Shown: in pieces, positions 45,058 to 55,501 of the stretch
Layout: each line of letters begins with the position of its first letter
Numbering within the stretch: the stretch's first letter is position 1
NCBI RefSeq assembly: GCF_004331915.1
Contig: NZ_CP036528.1
Location: forward strand, 1,254,567-1,318,566
Direction: 5' to 3'
Source: Ureibacillus thermophilus
Lineage (GTDB): Bacteria > Bacillota > Bacilli > Bacillales_A > Planococcaceae
DNA: 64,000 nucleotides
The notes under the pieces: generated by a model
The model's input: the letters and a program-made list of their open reading frames with translations, nothing else
What the model was told of the DNA's origin: nothing
The model's database searches: none
Program-made: the position numbers and the translations under genes

Positions 45058-48000
45058 GAAAGATTCGTAAACTTTTAGTTGCAAACAGAGGGGAAATTGC
45101 AATTCGCGTATTGCGAGCTTGCAATGAGTTGGACATTAAAACAGTTGCGATTTATTCAGAGGAAGACCGCGCTTCTCACCACCGTTATAAAGCGGATGAA
45201 GCGTATCTTGTCGGCGCTGGGAAAGGGCCGATTGATGCCTACTTAGATATTGATGGCATTATTGAAATAGCTAAGGAATCCGGCGCTGATGCCATTCATC
45301 CAGGTTATGGCTTTTTAGCGGAAAATGTTGCTTTTGCTAGACGTTGTGAGGAAGAAGGGATCATTTTCATTGGTCCATCTTCAAGACACTTAGAAATTTT
45401 TGGAGATAAAGTGAAAGCAAGAGAGCAGGCAATTCTTGCAGGAATTCCTGTCATTCCAGGAAGCGACGGCCCGGTTTCATCATATGAAGAATTGGAGCAA
45501 TTTGCTGATGATGTCGGTTATCCAGTTATGATTAAAGCTGCTTTGGGTGGCGGCGGTCGCGGAATGCGATTGGTGCATTCAAAAGACGAATTAAAAAGCG
45601 CCTATGAAAGGGCAAAATCTGAAGCAAAAGCCGCTTTTGGCTCCGATGAAGTGTATGTGGAAAAAGCCATTATTAAACCAAAGCATATTGAAGTGCAAAT
45701 ATTAGGAGACTATGCTGGCAACATCGTTCATTTGTATGAGCGGGATTGTTCCATCCAACGCCGTCATCAAAAGGTGGTAGAAATCGCCCCATCGATTTCG
45801 CTTTCTGAAAATTTAAGAAATAGAATATGTGATGCGGCTGTAAAATTAATGAAAAATGTAGAATACGTGAATGCCGGTACGGTGGAATTTCTAGTTTCCG
45901 GAGATGAATTCTATTTCATCGAAGTGAATCCGCGCATTCAAGTGGAGCATACCATCACGGAAATGATTACAGGGATTGATATTGTCCATGCTCAAATCAA
46001 AATTGCGGAAGGATATGAATTGCATTCGGAAGAAATTGGAATTCCGGAACAAAGCGAAATTCCTTTATTTGGACATGCGATACAATCCCGCGTCACAACA
46101 GAAGATCCAGCCAACAACTTTATGCCGGATACAGGAAAAATTATGGTGTATCGTTCAAGTGGCGGATTTGGCGTGCGGCTAGATGCAGGAAACGGATTCC
46201 AAGGGGCAGTGGTAACGCCTTATTACGATTCCTTGCTTGTTAAAATTTCTACATGGGGCAGAACATTTAAAGAAGCTGCTGCAAAAATGGACCGGAATTT
46301 GCGGGAATTCCGCATCCGCGGTGTGAAAACAAACATTCCTTTCTTAACAAACGTCGTATTGCATGAGAAGTTTTTATCTGGAGATTTTGATACAAGCTTT
46401 ATTGATTCTACGCCGGAACTATTTGACTTTACCGTTCGGAAAGACCGAGGTACAAAGTTGTTGAGATATATTGGAGATGTCACATTAAACGGCTTCCCGG
46501 GCATTGAGAAAAAGAATAAACCGATTTTTGTAAAGCCGAAAAAACCAAAATTGGATATTAAAAATACAGAAATTCCGAGGGGCACAAAACAAATCCTTGA
46601 GGAAGAAGGTGTGGATGGAGTTATTCGCTGGATTAAAGAACAGAATGATGTTCTGCTAACAGATACGACATTCCGCGATGCCCATCAATCGCTTCTTGCT
46701 ACACGTGTCCGCAGTCAAGATATGTATCAAATTGCCGATTATAATGCGCGCATGATGCATAATTTCTTCTCCCTTGAACTTTGGGGAGGCGCAACTTTTG
46801 ACGTAAGCTACCGCTTCTTAAAAGAAGACCCATGGGAAAGACTTGCAAAACTTCGGAAGCAAATACCGAATGTTTTATTCCAAATGCTTTTCCGTGGAGC
46901 CAATGCTGTAGGTTATACAAATTATCCGGATAATTTAATCCGCGAGTTTGTGCGGGAAGCCGCAAGCGCAGGCATTGATGTATTCCGGATCTTTGACAGC
47001 CTCAACTGGATTAAAGGCATGGAAATCGCCATTGATGAAGTAAGAAATTCAGGAAAAATCGCTGAAGCGGCAATTTGCTATACAGGCGATATTTTAGACC
47101 CGACTCGCACAAAATACACGGTTGAATATTTTAAAGAAATGGCGAAGGAATTGGAGCGGGCTGGAGCTCATATTTTAGCGATTAAAGATATGGCAGGATT
47201 ATTGAAACCGGAAGCAGCATATGTATTAATTTCAGAATTAAAAGAAGTTACAGACATGCCAATCCATTTGCATACTCATGATACAAGCGGCAACGGTATT
47301 TACACTTATGCCAAAGCCATTGAAGCGGGAGTGGATATTGTTGATACTGCCTTAGGTTCTATGGCAGGACTCACATCCCAGCCGAGCGCTAATACGTTGT
47401 ACTATGCCATGAGAGGTGCCAAACGCCAAGTGCGTGCAGATATTGAGGCCCTTGAACAACTGTCTTATTATTGGCAAGATGTGCGTGAATATTACCGCGA
47501 TTTTGAAAGCGGCATGAAGAGCCCTCATTCGGAGATTTATGTACATGAAATGCCAGGCGGACAATACAGCAACTTGCAGCAACAGGCAAAAGCAGTGGGG
47601 CTTGGAGACCGCTGGGATGAAGTGAAAAAGATGTATTCCCGTGTAAATTTATTGTTTGGCGATATTGTTAAAGTAACACCATCCTCTAAAGTGGTCGGCG
47701 ATATGGCACTATTTATGGTGCAAAACAATTTAGATGAAAATAATATTTTAGAAAAAGGGAAGACGATTGATTTTCCTGATTCCGTTGTCGAATTCTTCCA
47801 AGGATATTTAGGACAACCTTATGGCGGATTCCCGGAAGAACTGCAAAAAGTCATCTTAAAAGAGCGAAAACCGATTGATGTTCGTCCTGGTGAGTTGCTT
47901 GAACCTGTCGATTTCGATGCATTGAAAGCAGAATTAGAGAAAAAAGTAAATGGACAAGTAACGAAGAAAGATGTCATTTCCTATGCTTTATATCCAAAAG

Positions 48001-48491
48001 TGGTGGAAGAATATTTCAAAGCAGTTGAAAAATACGGCAACCTGTCTGTTCTAGATACGCCTTCATTCCTCTACGGTTTAAGAATCGGCGAGGAAATAGA
48101 AGTGGAAATTGAAAAAGGGAAAACGCTGATTATTAAATTAGTGTCAATAGGGGAAGCAGAGCACGATGGAACACGGGTAATTTACTTCGAATTTAACGGC
48201 CAGCCTCGTGAAGTGGTCGTTGAAGATAAGACGGTTGAAGCTGATGGATCCATCGCAGTGAAGGCAGATCCAAACAATCCAAATCAAATCGGTGCGACAA
48301 TGCCTGGAACGGTATTGAAAGTGCTTGTTTCAAAAGGAAGCCATGTAAAACGCGGTGATCACTTGTTGATTACTGAAGCGATGAAGATGGAAACAACTGT
48401 GCAGGCGCCAAGCGATGGGGTTGTGAAAGAAATTTACGCAAAACCAGGCGATGCGATTTCAACAGGGGATTTACTAATCGAATTGGAATAA
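45054..48491 (+). CDS. pyc: Pyruvate carboxylase
   Basis: This is a 1145-residue single-chain enzyme with an N-terminal biotin carboxylase (KLLVANRGEIAIRVLRAC, GGGGRGMRLV, EVNPRIQVEHTITE), a central carboxyltransferase (LLTDTTFRDAHQSLLATRVR, LELWGGATFDVSYRFL) and a C-terminal biotinyl domain with the target lysine in EAMKMET. It makes oxaloacetate from pyruvate and bicarbonate to refill the TCA cycle; acetyl-CoA activation is usual. The 4-bp overlap with ftsW implies translational coupling. Confidence 0.98.
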   Translation: MRKIRKLLVANRGEIAIRVLRACNELDIKTVAIYSEEDRASHHRYKADEAYLVGAGKGPIDAYLDIDGIIEIAKESGADAIHPGYGFLAENVAFARRCEEEGIIFIGPSSRHLEIFGDKVKAREQAILAGIPVIPGSDGPVSSYEELEQFADDVGYPVMIKAALGGGGRGMRLVHSKDELKSAYERAKSEAKAAFGSDEVYVEKAIIKPKHIEVQILGDYAGNIVHLYERDCSIQRRHQKVVEIAPSISLSENLRNRICDAAVKLMKNVEYVNAGTVEFLVSGDEFYFIEVNPRIQVEHTITEMITGIDIVHAQIKIAEGYELHSEEIGIPEQSEIPLFGHAIQSRVTTEDPANNFMPDTGKIMVYRSSGGFGVRLDAGNGFQGAVVTPYYDSLLVKISTWGRTFKEAAAKMDRNLREFRIRGVKTNIPFLTNVVLHEKFLSGDFDTSFIDSTPELFDFTVRKDRGTKLLRYIGDVTLNGFPGIEKKNKPIFVKPKKPKLDIKNTEIPRGTKQILEEEGVDGVIRWIKEQNDVLLTDTTFRDAHQSLLATRVRSQDMYQIADYNARMMHNFFSLELWGGATFDVSYRFLKEDPWERLAKLRKQIPNVLFQMLFRGANAVGYTNYPDNLIREFVREAASAGIDVFRIFDSLNWIKGMEIAIDEVRNSGKIAEAAICYTGDILDPTRTKYTVEYFKEMAKELERAGAHILAIKDMAGLLKPEAAYVLISELKEVTDMPIHLHTHDTSGNGIYTYAKAIEAGVDIVDTALGSMAGLTSQPSANTLYYAMRGAKRQVRADIEALEQLSYYWQDVREYYRDFESGMKSPHSEIYVHEMPGGQYSNLQQQAKAVGLGDRWDEVKKMYSRVNLLFGDIVKVTPSSKVVGDMALFMVQNNLDENNILEKGKTIDFPDSVVEFFQGYLGQPYGGFPEELQKVILKERKPIDVRPGELLEPVDFDALKAELEKKVNGQVTKKDVISYALYPKVVEEYFKAVEKYGNLSVLDTPSFLYGLRIGEEIEVEIEKGKTLIIKLVSIGEAEHDGTRVIYFEFNGQPREVVVEDKTVEADGSIAVKADPNNPNQIGATMPGTVLKVLVSKGSHVKRGDHLLITEAMKMETTVQAPSDGVVKEIYAKPGDAISTGDLLIELE

Positions 48492-48534
48492 CGGGCTCCC
48501 AACAAGAGAGAATGAAGTATTCAATATGTATTAG

Positions 48535-48562
48535 AGCGAATGAGCATTCATTCGCTTTTTTT
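48535..48562 (+). terminator. Terminator of pyc
   Basis: AGCGAATGA and TCATTCGCT form a perfect 9-bp stem, followed by TTTTTT. Confidence 0.9.
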
Positions 48563-48598
48563 ATGTGTTTGAGGTAAGAGGATTTAGTTGGAAACTAC

Positions 48599-48636
48599 AA
48601 AAAAGGATTGCCCTCTTCCATTAAGGTACAATCCTT
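48599..48636 (-). terminator. Terminator of ctaA
   Basis: AAGGATTG and CAATCCTT flank an 18-nt loop. Read leftwards the stem is followed by TTTTTTG, so it ends the ctaA transcript. Confidence 0.8.
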
Positions 48637-48642
48637 CAAATG

Positions 48643-49572
48643 TTAATGATTTTTTTCATTATATGAGCTTCGTGCAACCAACAGAATGAAGTAACATAAT
48701 AGACCAAATAGCAACGAGATGAATAAAGAATGCAATAAAGATACAATTAAATTTAAATGCGTGTAAATAATGAACGCGCCAGCAATAACTTGCAGTGAAA
48801 CGAGAATAAAGGCAATAATCCAGCCCCAGTAAACGACCTTTTGTTCTTTATAATGTTTCATTGCGTGTACCATAATATAGAGAATCCAGACGAAAATTAA
48901 GAAAGCAGCGAATCGATGGCCCATGTGCACCCATTCATACATTTTCGCCGGCAGTTTAAAAGGATCGCTGTTGTCGCAAAACGGCCAGCTTGTGCATGTT
49001 AAACTTGAACCTGTATGTCGAACGAGAGCGCCAGTATACACAACTATGTATGAATATAGGGTTACACCAATGGTATGCCACTTTAATTTTTTTTGAATGT
49101 CAACCCGAACGGCATCAAATTTTTGATCGACTTCGAAAACAATCATTGCAAGCAACATGACTGCAGCAAAGGAAATCAATGAAATGCCAAAGTGCAAGGC
49201 TAAAATGAAATCACCTTGTCCCCATAGCACTTGTGCAGCACCGATTAATGCTTGCAGCACAAGGAAAAAGATTGCTAAAAAGCCTAAAAATTTTACTTCT
49301 TTAACGTGTTTTAAAGCTCTCCAAGTCCAAATCACTAATATTAATACTAGAATTGAGACTGCACCGGTAACAAACCGATGTGAAAACTCAATTAACACTT
49401 CTGTTGTGATTTCTTTCGGAATTAGTGAACCATTACAATCCGGCCAATTTCGGCCGCATCCTAAACCGCTGTCTGTTTTTGTAACGAGAGCTCCACCTAA
49501 AAGTATAAGCAACATGCCAAGGGTAGTAAGTACTGCAACCCATTTTAATAACCAATAATACCTGTGTTGCAT
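48643..49572 (-). CDS. ctaA: Heme A synthase
   Basis: This is a 309-residue protein with eight TM segments in two four-helix bundles. It has the early loop GCGRNWPDCNG with its cysteine pair, conserved histidines in IEFSHRFVTG and the second-half VHMGHRFAAF, and a second pair SLTCTSWPFCDN. It oxidises heme O to heme A for the terminal oxidase. It is divergent from the ctaCDEF genes. ATG 49572 has AGGTG before it; a GTG lies three codons upstream. Confidence 0.95.
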   Translation of the reverse strand: MQHRYYWLLKWVAVLTTLGMLLILLGGALVTKTDSGLGCGRNWPDCNGSLIPKEITTEVLIEFSHRFVTGAVSILVLILVIWTWRALKHVKEVKFLGFLAIFFLVLQALIGAAQVLWGQGDFILALHFGISLISFAAVMLLAMIVFEVDQKFDAVRVDIQKKLKWHTIGVTLYSYIVVYTGALVRHTGSSLTCTSWPFCDNSDPFKLPAKMYEWVHMGHRFAAFLIFVWILYIMVHAMKHYKEQKVVYWGWIIAFILVSLQVIAGAFIIYTHLNLIVSLLHSLFISLLFGLLCYFILLVARSSYNEKNH

Positions 49573-50188
49573 GAATGACACCTACTTTTATATCTGTAAA
49601 GATTAAATGAAAAAAGCTATGCTTTTATGATGATAGCGAATTCGCGGGAAAAAGACAACTTCAAAGAATTCTCATGAAATAATTGTTATGATATTTCACA
49701 AACTGTTCACAAAAACGTGAAAAATATTTCACAAAACCACTATTAAAACTTCATTCCTTATAATATTCTTTTTATAAAGCTATATATTTATCAGTCGAAC
49801 TTGGTGGGATTCCATAAAATTCACATAAAATCTAGAAATTTAGCACAAAGTTCGATATAGTAGAATTTAGTAAGTAAGCTTACAAAATTGAAAGAAAAAA
49901 AAGGGGGGGATATAAAGAGGCTAGATTTGGCAGGCATCGTAACTTGCCTTTGGTATATTGACATAGTAAACTCAGAGATGATGTGACTTAAACAATTAGG
50001 CTCGTGTGTCGGTTGGATTCTTAAAGTGTGTGTTTTCTGAACAGGGATGAATGAGATTTGAACATTTTTTTAAATATATAAAATGTCATTCATCAAACAA
50101 AAATTGTGTGCTAATATGGTTATTGTTTTATTTTTATGTATAAACTGTTTTTCAGTTGCTTTACACTTATTAAGATCATTTTAAGATT

Positions 50189-50230
50189 AGCGACGTTTAT
50201 TACTAACATAGCGACGTTTAATACTAACAT
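50189..50230. repeat. Two tandem 21-bp repeats upstream of ctaC
   Basis: The unit AGCGACGTTTA-N-TACTAACAT (one difference in the middle) occurs twice without a gap. A 21-bp period is two helical turns, as expected for a protein binding two sites on one face. The interval 49573-50395 (over 800 bp) has no supported gene; ctaB, which lies here in B. subtilis, is not present. Confidence 0.7.
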
Positions 50231-50395
50231 TATGTTGCAAACATGAGATTGGTGATATTTTTGATAATACATTCTATTCACCAATGAGTACATTTATACC
50301 CTTTGGGATTCTTTCTTCAATAAAGAATTCAAATAGATAGAATACAACGTCCAGTTAGACAAGACAATCAAAAGAAAGAGGGGTTTAATTAAGCT

Positions 50396-51472
50396 ATGAA
50401 GAAAGGGCTTAAAAAATGGTCTCTTTTCCCGTTGTTAGCAGCAATGGCTGTGATTTTATCGGGCTGTGGTGAAGAGTATATTTCTGCGCTTCGACCAGCC
50501 GGTGCTGTCGGAAAAGAGCAATTTAATCTACTATTACTAGCTGTAAGTATCATGACGTTGGTAGTTTTAGTAGTATCAGTTCTTTATTTACTCGCTTTCG
50601 CAAAGTTTCGCCGTTCTAAACTTGGCGAAGATTACATGCCTAAGCAAGTGGAAGGTAGCCATACATTAGAGGTAATTTGGACAGTTATTCCAATCATCCT
50701 TCTATTAATTTTATCTGTTCCAACAGTATTGGCTACTTATAAATTTGCTGATGTATCCGCAATGGATGAAGTGGATGAAAATGGGGATCCAAAAGCATTA
50801 ACAGTTAATGTTACTGCAAAATTGTATTGGTGGGAATTTGAATATCCACAATACGGTATTGTTACTTCTCAAGAGTTAGTTGTTCCAACAAATGAAAAGG
50901 TTTACTTTACATTAAAAGCAGGAGATGTAAAACACTCTTTCTGGATTCCTGCAATTGGTGGAAAAATGGACACTAACGTTGAAAACGTAAACAAATTCTA
51001 CCTAGTATTTGATAAGGAATCTAAAGGATTAAATGGTGGAGAAGGCGTATGGTACGGAAAATGTGCTGAGCTTTGCGGTCCTTCTCACGCATTAATGGAT
51101 TTCAAAGTGAAATCATTAAATCGTGATGATTTCGATGCTTGGGTAGCAGCAATGAAAGCTACTGAAGGTCAAACAGCTTCTCCAGATTCTACAGATTTAG
51201 GTGAAGCTACATTTGCTCAAAACTGCTTAGGTTGCCACGCGATTTCTGCTGTAACTCCTGCTGGTGCAGCTGGACCAAACTTAACAACATTTGGTGACCG
51301 CAACCGCGTTGCAGGTTTCTTAGAGCATAATAAAGAAAACGTAGAAGCTTGGATTAAAGATCCTGAAAAATACAAACCAGGCAACTTGATGACTGGTAAG
51401 TATAAAAATTTAACTGATGAGGAAATTAGTGCTGTAGCTGATTTCTTATTGGGCTTATCAGTTGAAAAATAA
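50396..51472 (+). CDS. ctaC: Cytochrome c oxidase subunit II with fused cytochrome c (caa3 type)
   Basis: This is a 358-residue lipoprotein (LSGCG, Cys24) with two TM segments, the CuA domain (LYWWEFEYPQYG, KHSFWIPAIGGK, GKCAELCGPSHALM) and a C-terminal cytochrome c domain with the heme site CLGCH and a distal methionine in GNLMTGKYKNL. The fusion defines a caa3 oxidase. It receives electrons from cytochrome c and passes them to subunit I. AAAGAGGGG precedes the ATG. Confidence 0.97.
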   Translation: MKKGLKKWSLFPLLAAMAVILSGCGEEYISALRPAGAVGKEQFNLLLLAVSIMTLVVLVVSVLYLLAFAKFRRSKLGEDYMPKQVEGSHTLEVIWTVIPIILLLILSVPTVLATYKFADVSAMDEVDENGDPKALTVNVTAKLYWWEFEYPQYGIVTSQELVVPTNEKVYFTLKAGDVKHSFWIPAIGGKMDTNVENVNKFYLVFDKESKGLNGGEGVWYGKCAELCGPSHALMDFKVKSLNRDDFDAWVAAMKATEGQTASPDSTDLGEATFAQNCLGCHAISAVTPAGAAGPNLTTFGDRNRVAGFLEHNKENVEAWIKDPEKYKPGNLMTGKYKNLTDEEISAVADFLLGLSVEK

Positions 51473-51520
51473 TATTTTATAGTGCTAGTAGATAGAGAAA
51501 AAATTAAGGAGGTTAAAGTT

Positions 51521-53413
51521 GTGAGCTCAGTAGCAGTCACAAAGAAAAAGAGCGTGGGCGCAGTTATTTGGGACTATTTGACAACTGTTGACCATAAAAA
51601 ACTTGCGATATTATATTTATTCTCTGGGCTATTATTCTTTGCTATCGCAGGTTTTGAAGCGCTTTTAATGCGTATTCAGTTGATGTATCCAAATAGCGAC
51701 TTTATTTCAGCCGGTACATTTAACGAGTTATTAACAATGCACGGTACAACAATGCTCTTCTTAGCAGCGACACCGCTTTTATTCGGTTTTATGAACATGA
51801 TTGTACCATTGCAAATTGGCGCTCGTGACGTAGCGTTTCCATTCCTTAACTCATTAGGATTCTGGTTATTCTTCTTAGGTGCTACATTCTTGCATTTATC
51901 ATTCTTTATGGGTGGAGCACCAGATGCAGGTTGGACATCATATGCATCATTATCTTTATATTCACCTGGACATGGTATTGACTTCTATGTATTAGGTCTG
52001 CAAATTTCAGGTGCAGGTACATTGATTTCTGGAATTAACTTTATTGTAACAATCATTACTATGCGTGCACCTGGTATGACGTTCATGCGCATGCCTTTGT
52101 TCACATGGACTACACTTATTTCTAGTATATTGATTTTATTCGCATTCCCACCACTAACAGTAGGATTATTCTTAATGTTAGTAGACCGTATGTTCGATGC
52201 TAACTTCTTCGATCATACAATGGGTGGTAACACAATTATTTGGGAGCACTTATTCTGGATTTTCGGTCACCCTGAAGTATATATCTTAGTATTGCCAGCA
52301 TTCGGTTTATTCTCTGAAATTATTCCGGTATTTGCTCGCAAACGCTTATTCGGATATTCTTCAATGGTATTCGCGACAATCCTAATCGGTTTCTTAGGAT
52401 TCATGGTTTGGGCTCACCATATGTTTACTGTAGGTCTTGGTGCGACTGCAAACGCAATTTTCGCAATAGCAACAATGGCGATCGCCGTTCCAACAGGTAT
52501 GAAAGTATTTAACTGGATTTTGACAATTTGGGGCGGTTCTATTAAAGTTACTGTACCAATGATTTACGCATTAGGATTCATCCCATCCTTCGTTGCTGGT
52601 GGGGTAACAGGTGTAATGCAGGCAACTGCACCACTTGACTATCAATTACACGACTCTTATTTTATCGTTGCACACTTCCACTACGTAATCGTTGGTGGTA
52701 TCGTAACGGCTATCTTTGCATCATTCCATTTCTATTGGCCGTTATTATTTAACCGTGCATTAAATGAGAAATTAGGTTATTTAACATTCTGGATCTTCTT
52801 TACAGGATTCCATTTAACATTCTTTGTACAACACTTCTTAGGATTAATGGGTATGCCACGCCGTGTATTCACTTATATGGAAGGTCAAGGTTGGGATTTA
52901 TTCAACTTCATTTCTTCCATTGGTGCGATCATGATGGCAATTGGTGTAGTGCTAATGGTTATTAACATGTTGTCATCTATTAAATCTAAACCATTAAACT
53001 GCCGAGATTACTGGGGAGACGGACGTTCTTTAGAATGGGCATTAAAAACGCCTATCCCATTCTATAACTTTAAACAAACTCCACTTATCCGTGGATTTGA
53101 CCCATATTGGATTGAAAAACAAGAAGGCAATCCTGAAGGTATGACTTATGCTGAACCACTTGGCGACATCCATATGCCAAACAACTCAATTTTACCGCTT
53201 ATTATGTCAATCGGATTATTCATTGCTGCATTTGGTGCATTATATCATCCAGATGGAGTATCTTGGTCAGTACCAGTAATGGTAATTGGAATTGGTATTA
53301 CTGTGCTTGCAATGATTATTCGTTCAGTAAAAGATGATTTAGGGTATCACTTACATGCAGAAGAAATTATTGCAATTGAAAATGAGCTTTATGGAAAAGG
53401 GGGAAATAAATAA
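51521..53413 (+). CDS. ctaD: Cytochrome c oxidase subunit I
   Basis: This is a 630-residue heme-copper oxidase subunit I. It has the His-Tyr crosslink motif HPEVYILVLPAFG, WAHHMFTVGL, VVAHFHYVIVGG and the early TMHGTTMLFL. It holds heme a, heme a3 and CuB. The start is GTG 51521 with AAGGAGG 8 bp before it; a TTG-initiated frame 13 codons upstream has no site. It ends in a 1-bp overlap with ctaE (TAATG). Confidence 0.97.
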   Translation: MSSVAVTKKKSVGAVIWDYLTTVDHKKLAILYLFSGLLFFAIAGFEALLMRIQLMYPNSDFISAGTFNELLTMHGTTMLFLAATPLLFGFMNMIVPLQIGARDVAFPFLNSLGFWLFFLGATFLHLSFFMGGAPDAGWTSYASLSLYSPGHGIDFYVLGLQISGAGTLISGINFIVTIITMRAPGMTFMRMPLFTWTTLISSILILFAFPPLTVGLFLMLVDRMFDANFFDHTMGGNTIIWEHLFWIFGHPEVYILVLPAFGLFSEIIPVFARKRLFGYSSMVFATILIGFLGFMVWAHHMFTVGLGATANAIFAIATMAIAVPTGMKVFNWILTIWGGSIKVTVPMIYALGFIPSFVAGGVTGVMQATAPLDYQLHDSYFIVAHFHYVIVGGIVTAIFASFHFYWPLLFNRALNEKLGYLTFWIFFTGFHLTFFVQHFLGLMGMPRRVFTYMEGQGWDLFNFISSIGAIMMAIGVVLMVINMLSSIKSKPLNCRDYWGDGRSLEWALKTPIPFYNFKQTPLIRGFDPYWIEKQEGNPEGMTYAEPLGDIHMPNNSILPLIMSIGLFIAAFGALYHPDGVSWSVPVMVIGIGITVLAMIIRSVKDDLGYHLHAEEIIAIENELYGKGGNK

Positions 53414-54036
53414 TGCTAAATACTAAATTCACCCCTCAAACTTGGCCAGAACATCCGGAACAGGTAACACAAGAAGGTAAAAATAAGTACGTTGGTATTT
53501 GGATTTTTATCTGTAGCGATATCGTGCTATTTGCAAGTTTATTCGCAACTTACATCTCTTTAAGAAACAAAGGTCCAGCAGGCATGGAGTTCACATCACA
53601 AGAACTTTTTGAATTGCCGCTAGCCTTTGTGATGACGATGCTCCTTTTAACATCATCATTAACTTCTGTATATGCAATGTATCATTTGAAAAACTATAAT
53701 TTCAAAGGGGTTCAACTTTGGACTGGAGTAACAGTTCTTCTTGGACTTGGCTTCCTTGCCCTTGAAATTTATGAGTTCTATCACTATGTACACATTGGTT
53801 TTGGTTATACTCAATCTGCGTTCTCTTCAGCATTCTTTACGCTTGTAGGAACACACGGTCTTCACGTGATTATCGGATTAGTTTGGATGATCTGCTTAAT
53901 GGTCCGTAATGCTAGACGTGGTCTGAATCTATACAACGCACCTAAATACTATGTAGCGTCCATTTATTGGCACTTTATTGACGTTGTTTGGGTATTTATC
54001 TTTACGGTAGTATACCTCATGGGGGTGTTAGGATAA
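53413..54036 (+). CDS. ctaE: Cytochrome c oxidase subunit III
   Basis: This is a 207-residue subunit with five TM segments, the early WIFICSDIVLFASLFATY, and the family's THGLHVIIGL and YWHFIDVVWVFIFTVVYL motifs. It stabilises subunit I and its proton entry. GGGGG lies before the ATG. It is coupled to ctaD and followed 1 bp later by ctaF. Confidence 0.96.
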   Translation: MLNTKFTPQTWPEHPEQVTQEGKNKYVGIWIFICSDIVLFASLFATYISLRNKGPAGMEFTSQELFELPLAFVMTMLLLTSSLTSVYAMYHLKNYNFKGVQLWTGVTVLLGLGFLALEIYEFYHYVHIGFGYTQSAFSSAFFTLVGTHGLHVIIGLVWMICLMVRNARRGLNLYNAPKYYVASIYWHFIDVVWVFIFTVVYLMGVLG

Positions 54037-54037
54037 T

Positions 54038-54379
54038 ATGAGTCACGATACTGAGATTCAAGGCAGAAACCAAGCCCAATACGAATTTGATCGCAGAAAA
54101 GGTGCGCTGCAATTGCGCAAACAAGTGATTAACTTTGCGATCATGATTTTCCTAACGTTTATTGCCTTTGCAACAGTTGTTGCAGATTTTGCACCAACAT
54201 TTATTAAACCAGTCATCTTATTGCTTGCTGGAATCCAAGTAATATTGCAACTTTATTCCTTCATGCATATGGATGATAAAAATGCTCCATATATTGGTGT
54301 TATCTCCACATTCGTGTGGGTAGGAGCAGTAATCGCATTTACATTCTTCTTAGCATTCAATACAATTATATGGTGGTAA
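54038..54379 (+). CDS. ctaF: Cytochrome c oxidase subunit IV
   Basis: This is a 113-residue protein with three TM segments and the CtaF/COX4_pro pattern (QVILQLYSFMHMDDKN). It starts 1 bp after ctaE. It is the last structural subunit; a terminator follows. Confidence 0.93.
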   Translation: MSHDTEIQGRNQAQYEFDRRKGALQLRKQVINFAIMIFLTFIAFATVVADFAPTFIKPVILLLAGIQVILQLYSFMHMDDKNAPYIGVISTFVWVGAVIAFTFFLAFNTIIWW

Positions 54380-54387
54380 TAAGAAAT

Positions 54388-54417
54388 GGCTGTCTAGATT
54401 TTTAGACAGCCTTTCTT
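54388..54417 (+). terminator. Terminator of ctaCDEF
   Basis: GGCTGTCTA and TAGACAGCC form a perfect 9-bp stem with a 6-nt loop, followed by TTTCTT. Confidence 0.85.
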
Positions 54418-54552
54418 ATGTATAGAGCTTTTCAAAAATATCATATTTTCTTCATAAAGTTGCAAGAAATCTTAATATTTCATATTAAAAAAATGTTATA
54501 ATATCAATAGTACTTTGCACTTTAGATTACTTCTTTGTTAAGGAGCGATATT

Positions 54553-55488
54553 ATGCCTTTAAGTATATTTGGGTTTCAAGCGATGTGGAGCCCATATATG
54601 ATCGGGACATTGGTATTTGTCATCATTGTTTATTTTTTAGTTACGATTCGTTGGAGAAACGATTTTAAAGAGAGCGAGCCTTTAAAAAAAAAGGAAGCCG
54701 TTTATTTTCTTTTAGGAATTATTTTATTATATGTGGTAAAAGGTTCTCCAATTGATTTGATGTCTAATATTACTTTTACAATGCATATGGTTCAAATGGC
54801 TTTCTATCTATTATTGCTTCCAATTTTCTTTATTAAAGGAATCCCTTGGTGGATATGGAAAGTAGTTGTGGAATTTCCGGTAGTTGATAAAATTGTGAAA
54901 GCATTAACCCATCCAGTTGTCTCCGTTCTTGGGTTTGCATTAGCTTTTTCAGTTTATCATTTACCGATTGTATTTGATAACATTAAAGTAGATGAAACAT
55001 TGCATGGACTAGCCAGTCTTGCATTGTTCTTATCAGCCTTTTTTATGTATTGGCCGCTTGTCAACGAAGTGCCAGGACAGCGAAAAGTTAAAGGATTATA
55101 TAAAGTAGGGTATATTATCGCGACTGCTGTTGTAATCACGCCTGCTTGTGCATTGATTATTTTTACAAAAAATCCTGCCTATGCAACATACACTGATGGA
55201 GAAGCGTGGTTGAAGGCAATGGCCCTTTGTGTGCCGGATAGAACTTTAGCAAGCATTAATACATCCGTTCAGCTATCAGGTCCGGAACTATTTACGAATC
55301 TTTCGCCATTGCGTGATCAGCAATTAGGCGGAGTGTTGATGAAAATTATTCAAGAAATCATTTTAGGTTTTATTTTATACTTTGCCTTCCGTGAATGGTG
55401 GAATGATGAGCATAGGTTGTCTGAAGAAGAAATTACAGCGAAGGCATTAAGTGACTTCCAAGAGAAAAAAAGAAACCATAAAGAATAG
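54553..55488 (+). CDS. ctaG: Oxidase assembly protein CtaG
   Basis: This is a 311-residue membrane protein of the caa3-CtaG family with seven TM segments. It has SIFGFQAMWSPYM, MHMVQMAFYLLLLPIFF and ALCVPDRTLASINTSVQLSGPELF. It helps mature the copper sites of caa3 oxidase. ATG 54553 follows AAGGAG. The next gene is 13 bp downstream, so they are probably co-transcribed. Confidence 0.93.
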   Translation: MPLSIFGFQAMWSPYMIGTLVFVIIVYFLVTIRWRNDFKESEPLKKKEAVYFLLGIILLYVVKGSPIDLMSNITFTMHMVQMAFYLLLLPIFFIKGIPWWIWKVVVEFPVVDKIVKALTHPVVSVLGFALAFSVYHLPIVFDNIKVDETLHGLASLALFLSAFFMYWPLVNEVPGQRKVKGLYKVGYIIATAVVITPACALIIFTKNPAYATYTDGEAWLKAMALCVPDRTLASINTSVQLSGPELFTNLSPLRDQQLGGVLMKIIQEIILGFILYFAFREWWNDEHRLSEEEITAKALSDFQEKKRNHKE

Positions 55489-55501
55489 GGGTATGTGAAG
55501 C

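Noticed and set aside
49573-50395. Possible decayed ctaB in the long gap before ctaC
   Set aside because: No frame with prenyltransferase motifs (NDXXD type) was seen on either strand, so absence rather than decay is reported.
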